Of a DNA stretch of 25,983 bases, positions 24,927 through 25,983 are shown in pieces. The notes beneath the pieces are model-generated. The model saw only the letters and a program-made list of their open reading frames with translations, was not told where the DNA came from and searched no databases. The position numbers and the translations under genes were made by a program. This DNA is from Limnohabitans sp. (GTDB lineage Bacteria > Pseudomonadota > Gammaproteobacteria > Burkholderiales > Burkholderiaceae_C): contig JAHECM010000001.1 in the NCBI GenBank assembly GCA_024641725.1, positions 8,622-34,604 of the forward strand, in the 5' to 3' direction. How positions within the stretch are numbered: position 1 is the stretch's first letter; each line of letters starts with the position of its first letter.

Positions 24927-25315
24927 TGCTGCGCTGGTCATTTGGATTGCTGTTGCTGCTCAATGCGGCCCTGCTGGCCTGGAACTTGGGGGCCCTGGAC
25001 CCTTGGCTGGGCACCCCCACAAAAGCCCCAGAGGGCCCCACGGTCACCTTGTCGTTGCCAGCCCCCGCCTCTGAGGCCCAGACTGCTGCGTCTGCGGCAC
25101 CAGCAGCGTCTTCGGCGTCTTCGGCCTCTGCGGCACCAGCGGCTTCTTCAGCTTCTGCGGCACCCAGCACAGCCCCAATGCTGCCCGCTGCTCGCCCACG
25201 GCTGCCTGCACCTGTGCCTGTGCCTGCAACGGCCAACCCCACGGTACCCGCGCCCGCTGCTGCTCCAGCTGCGACGACTGCACCCGCGCCCAGCCCCAAA
25301 ACCGATTCCAACTGA
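24926..25315 (+). CDS. Small membrane-anchored Ala/Ser/Pro-rich protein
   Basis: 129 residues. One N-terminal hydrophobic segment (about 5-22, WSFGLLLLLNAALLAW) anchors it in the inner membrane; the remainder is low-complexity Ala/Ser then Ala/Pro-rich sequence with no recognisable domain. The N-terminal style resembles small proteins that sit after birA in related bacteria, some of which carry a SPOR domain; none is seen here. The ATG overlaps the birA stop (TGATG) and has AAGGA 9 nt upstream, so it is coupled to birA. The Ala/Ser part is encoded by imperfect DNA repeats at 25091-25165. Function unknown. Confidence 0.75.
   Translation: MLRWSFGLLLLLNAALLAWNLGALDPWLGTPTKAPEGPTVTLSLPAPASEAQTAASAAPAASSASSASAAPAASSASAAPSTAPMLPAARPRLPAPVPVPATANPTVPAPAAAPAATTAPAPSPKTDSN
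25091..25165 (+). repeat. Imperfect tandem repeat coding Ala/Ser residues
   Basis: Units starting TCTGCGGCACC(A/C)... begin at 25091, 25127 and 25154, giving unit lengths of 36 and 27 nt plus a partial third. All lengths are multiples of three, so copy-number change would keep the reading frame and alter only linker length. Confidence 0.55.
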
Positions 25316-25334
25316 CATTTTTTGGAGACCCCCA

Positions 25335-25983
25335 ATGAGCCTGCAACTGTATTTCTCTCCCGGCGCCTGCTCATTTGTGCCCCATGTGCTGCTCGAAATG
25401 AGCGGCGCAGAATTTGAGCCGTGCATGGTCAAACTGCACAAAGGCGAACAAAACAGCGACAGCTACAAAGCCATCAACCCCCGAGGCCAGGTGCCGGTGC
25501 TGGTCAGCAACGGGCAGGCCGTGACGCAGATCGTGGCCATCGTGCTGTTTCTGGACCAAACCTTTGCACAGGCGAACTTTTTGCCCACCGAGCCCATGGC
25601 CCGCGCCCAGGCCCTGTCCACCCTGGCTTGGATGAACAACACGGTGCACCCGACGTTCACCCACATCTTCATGCCGCAAAAGTTCTCGGACCAGCCTGAA
25701 GTGCAGGCTGCGCTCAAGCCCTACAACACGCAGCTGTTTCGCGGCATGCTGGGCGAGTTGCAGCGCCTGGTCGTGGCCGCAGCCGACAAGGGCCAGACTT
25801 GGCTGAGCGGCGAGCACTTCAGCCCACTGGACGCCTACAGCCTGACCTTGACCCGTTGGGGCACGCTCGCGGGCATTGCCCCCGAAGAACACCCCCAGCT
25901 GTGGGCCTTTGTGCAAAAAGTGGCCGCCGTGCCCGCCGTGGCCCGCGTGATCGAACGCGAGCGCTTGCAGCTGAACATGCACC
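25335..25983 (+). CDS. Glutathione S-transferase family protein (runs off right edge)
   Basis: 216 codons are visible and the frame is still open at 25983. The N-terminal thioredoxin-like domain begins LQLYFSPGACSFVPHVLLEM, where the Ser/Cys of SPGACS is the beta-class active-site region, and has NPRGQVPVLV with the cis-proline. The segment that normally reads (E/Q)SxAI for glutathione binding reads QIVAI, so the serine is replaced. The C-terminal helical domain includes LSGEHFSPLDAYSLTLTRW. It probably conjugates or reduces small electrophiles with glutathione in the cytoplasm. The start ATG has GGAG 7 nt upstream. Confidence 0.9.
   Translation, partial: MSLQLYFSPGACSFVPHVLLEMSGAEFEPCMVKLHKGEQNSDSYKAINPRGQVPVLVSNGQAVTQIVAIVLFLDQTFAQANFLPTEPMARAQALSTLAWMNNTVHPTFTHIFMPQKFSDQPEVQAALKPYNTQLFRGMLGELQRLVVAAADKGQTWLSGEHFSPLDAYSLTLTRWGTLAGIAPEEHPQLWAFVQKVAAVPAVARVIERERLQLNMH

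Overview
The window is GC-rich, densely coded bacterial chromosome. Gene content and protein style (MurU/PepP pair, transketolase next to GAPDH, betaproteobacterial acyl-CoA synthetase, SWIB-fused topoisomerase III, SET-domain protein next to birA) point to Burkholderiales, most likely a Comamonadaceae relative. That placement is inference from protein resemblance, not from a marker gene. I saw no rRNA, tRNA, CRISPR array, transposase or prophage gene.

Layout. 1-1320 (minus): 5' part of pepP and a MurU-like nucleotidyltransferase, separated by a REP-like inverted pair. 1454-5850 (plus): an orphan Rieske oxygenase, then transketolase and a first GAPDH, closed by a clear intrinsic terminator. 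5893-8293: an accessory patch with visibly lower GC. It holds a two-gene minus-strand operon (a NYN-domain RNase-like protein followed by a DUF4062 protein), a gene-free AT-rich stretch, and a frameshifted, truncated hsdM fragment. 8310-12539 (minus): a GMC oxidoreductase and an MgtA-type P-type ATPase with an FNR/FixK-like box upstream. 12790-16440 (plus): a GntR/FCD regulator translationally coupled to a complete polar amino-acid ABC importer (binding protein, two permeases, ATPase). 16449-17069 (minus): a secreted AhpD/CMD-like protein. 17295-20311 (plus): a second GAPDH and an acyl-CoA synthetase. 20331-23252 (minus) and 23374-24108 (plus): divergent topoisomerase III with a lysine/alanine-rich linker and C-terminal SWIB domain, and a SET-domain lysine methyltransferase with a lysine-rich tail. 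24129-25983 (plus): birA, a small membrane-anchored Ala/Pro-rich protein, and a GST running off the edge.

How the parts relate. Transketolase and the two GAPDHs are central carbon enzymes, and both gap genes carry a similar GGTTACnnAACC box upstream, so they may share a regulator. The GntR gene very probably controls the importer it is fused to through an ATGA overlap; a perfect palindrome lies upstream.

Two parts look least ordinary. The first is the NYN + DUF4062 pair beside a broken type I restriction gene, which has the look of a small defence locus at a variable site. The second is the TopB-SWIB / SET pair, two proteins with eukaryote-like chromatin domains and histone-H1-like tails sharing one short promoter region that contains an alternating purine-pyrimidine tract. 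In both cases the joint function is inference; the domains are read directly from the translations.
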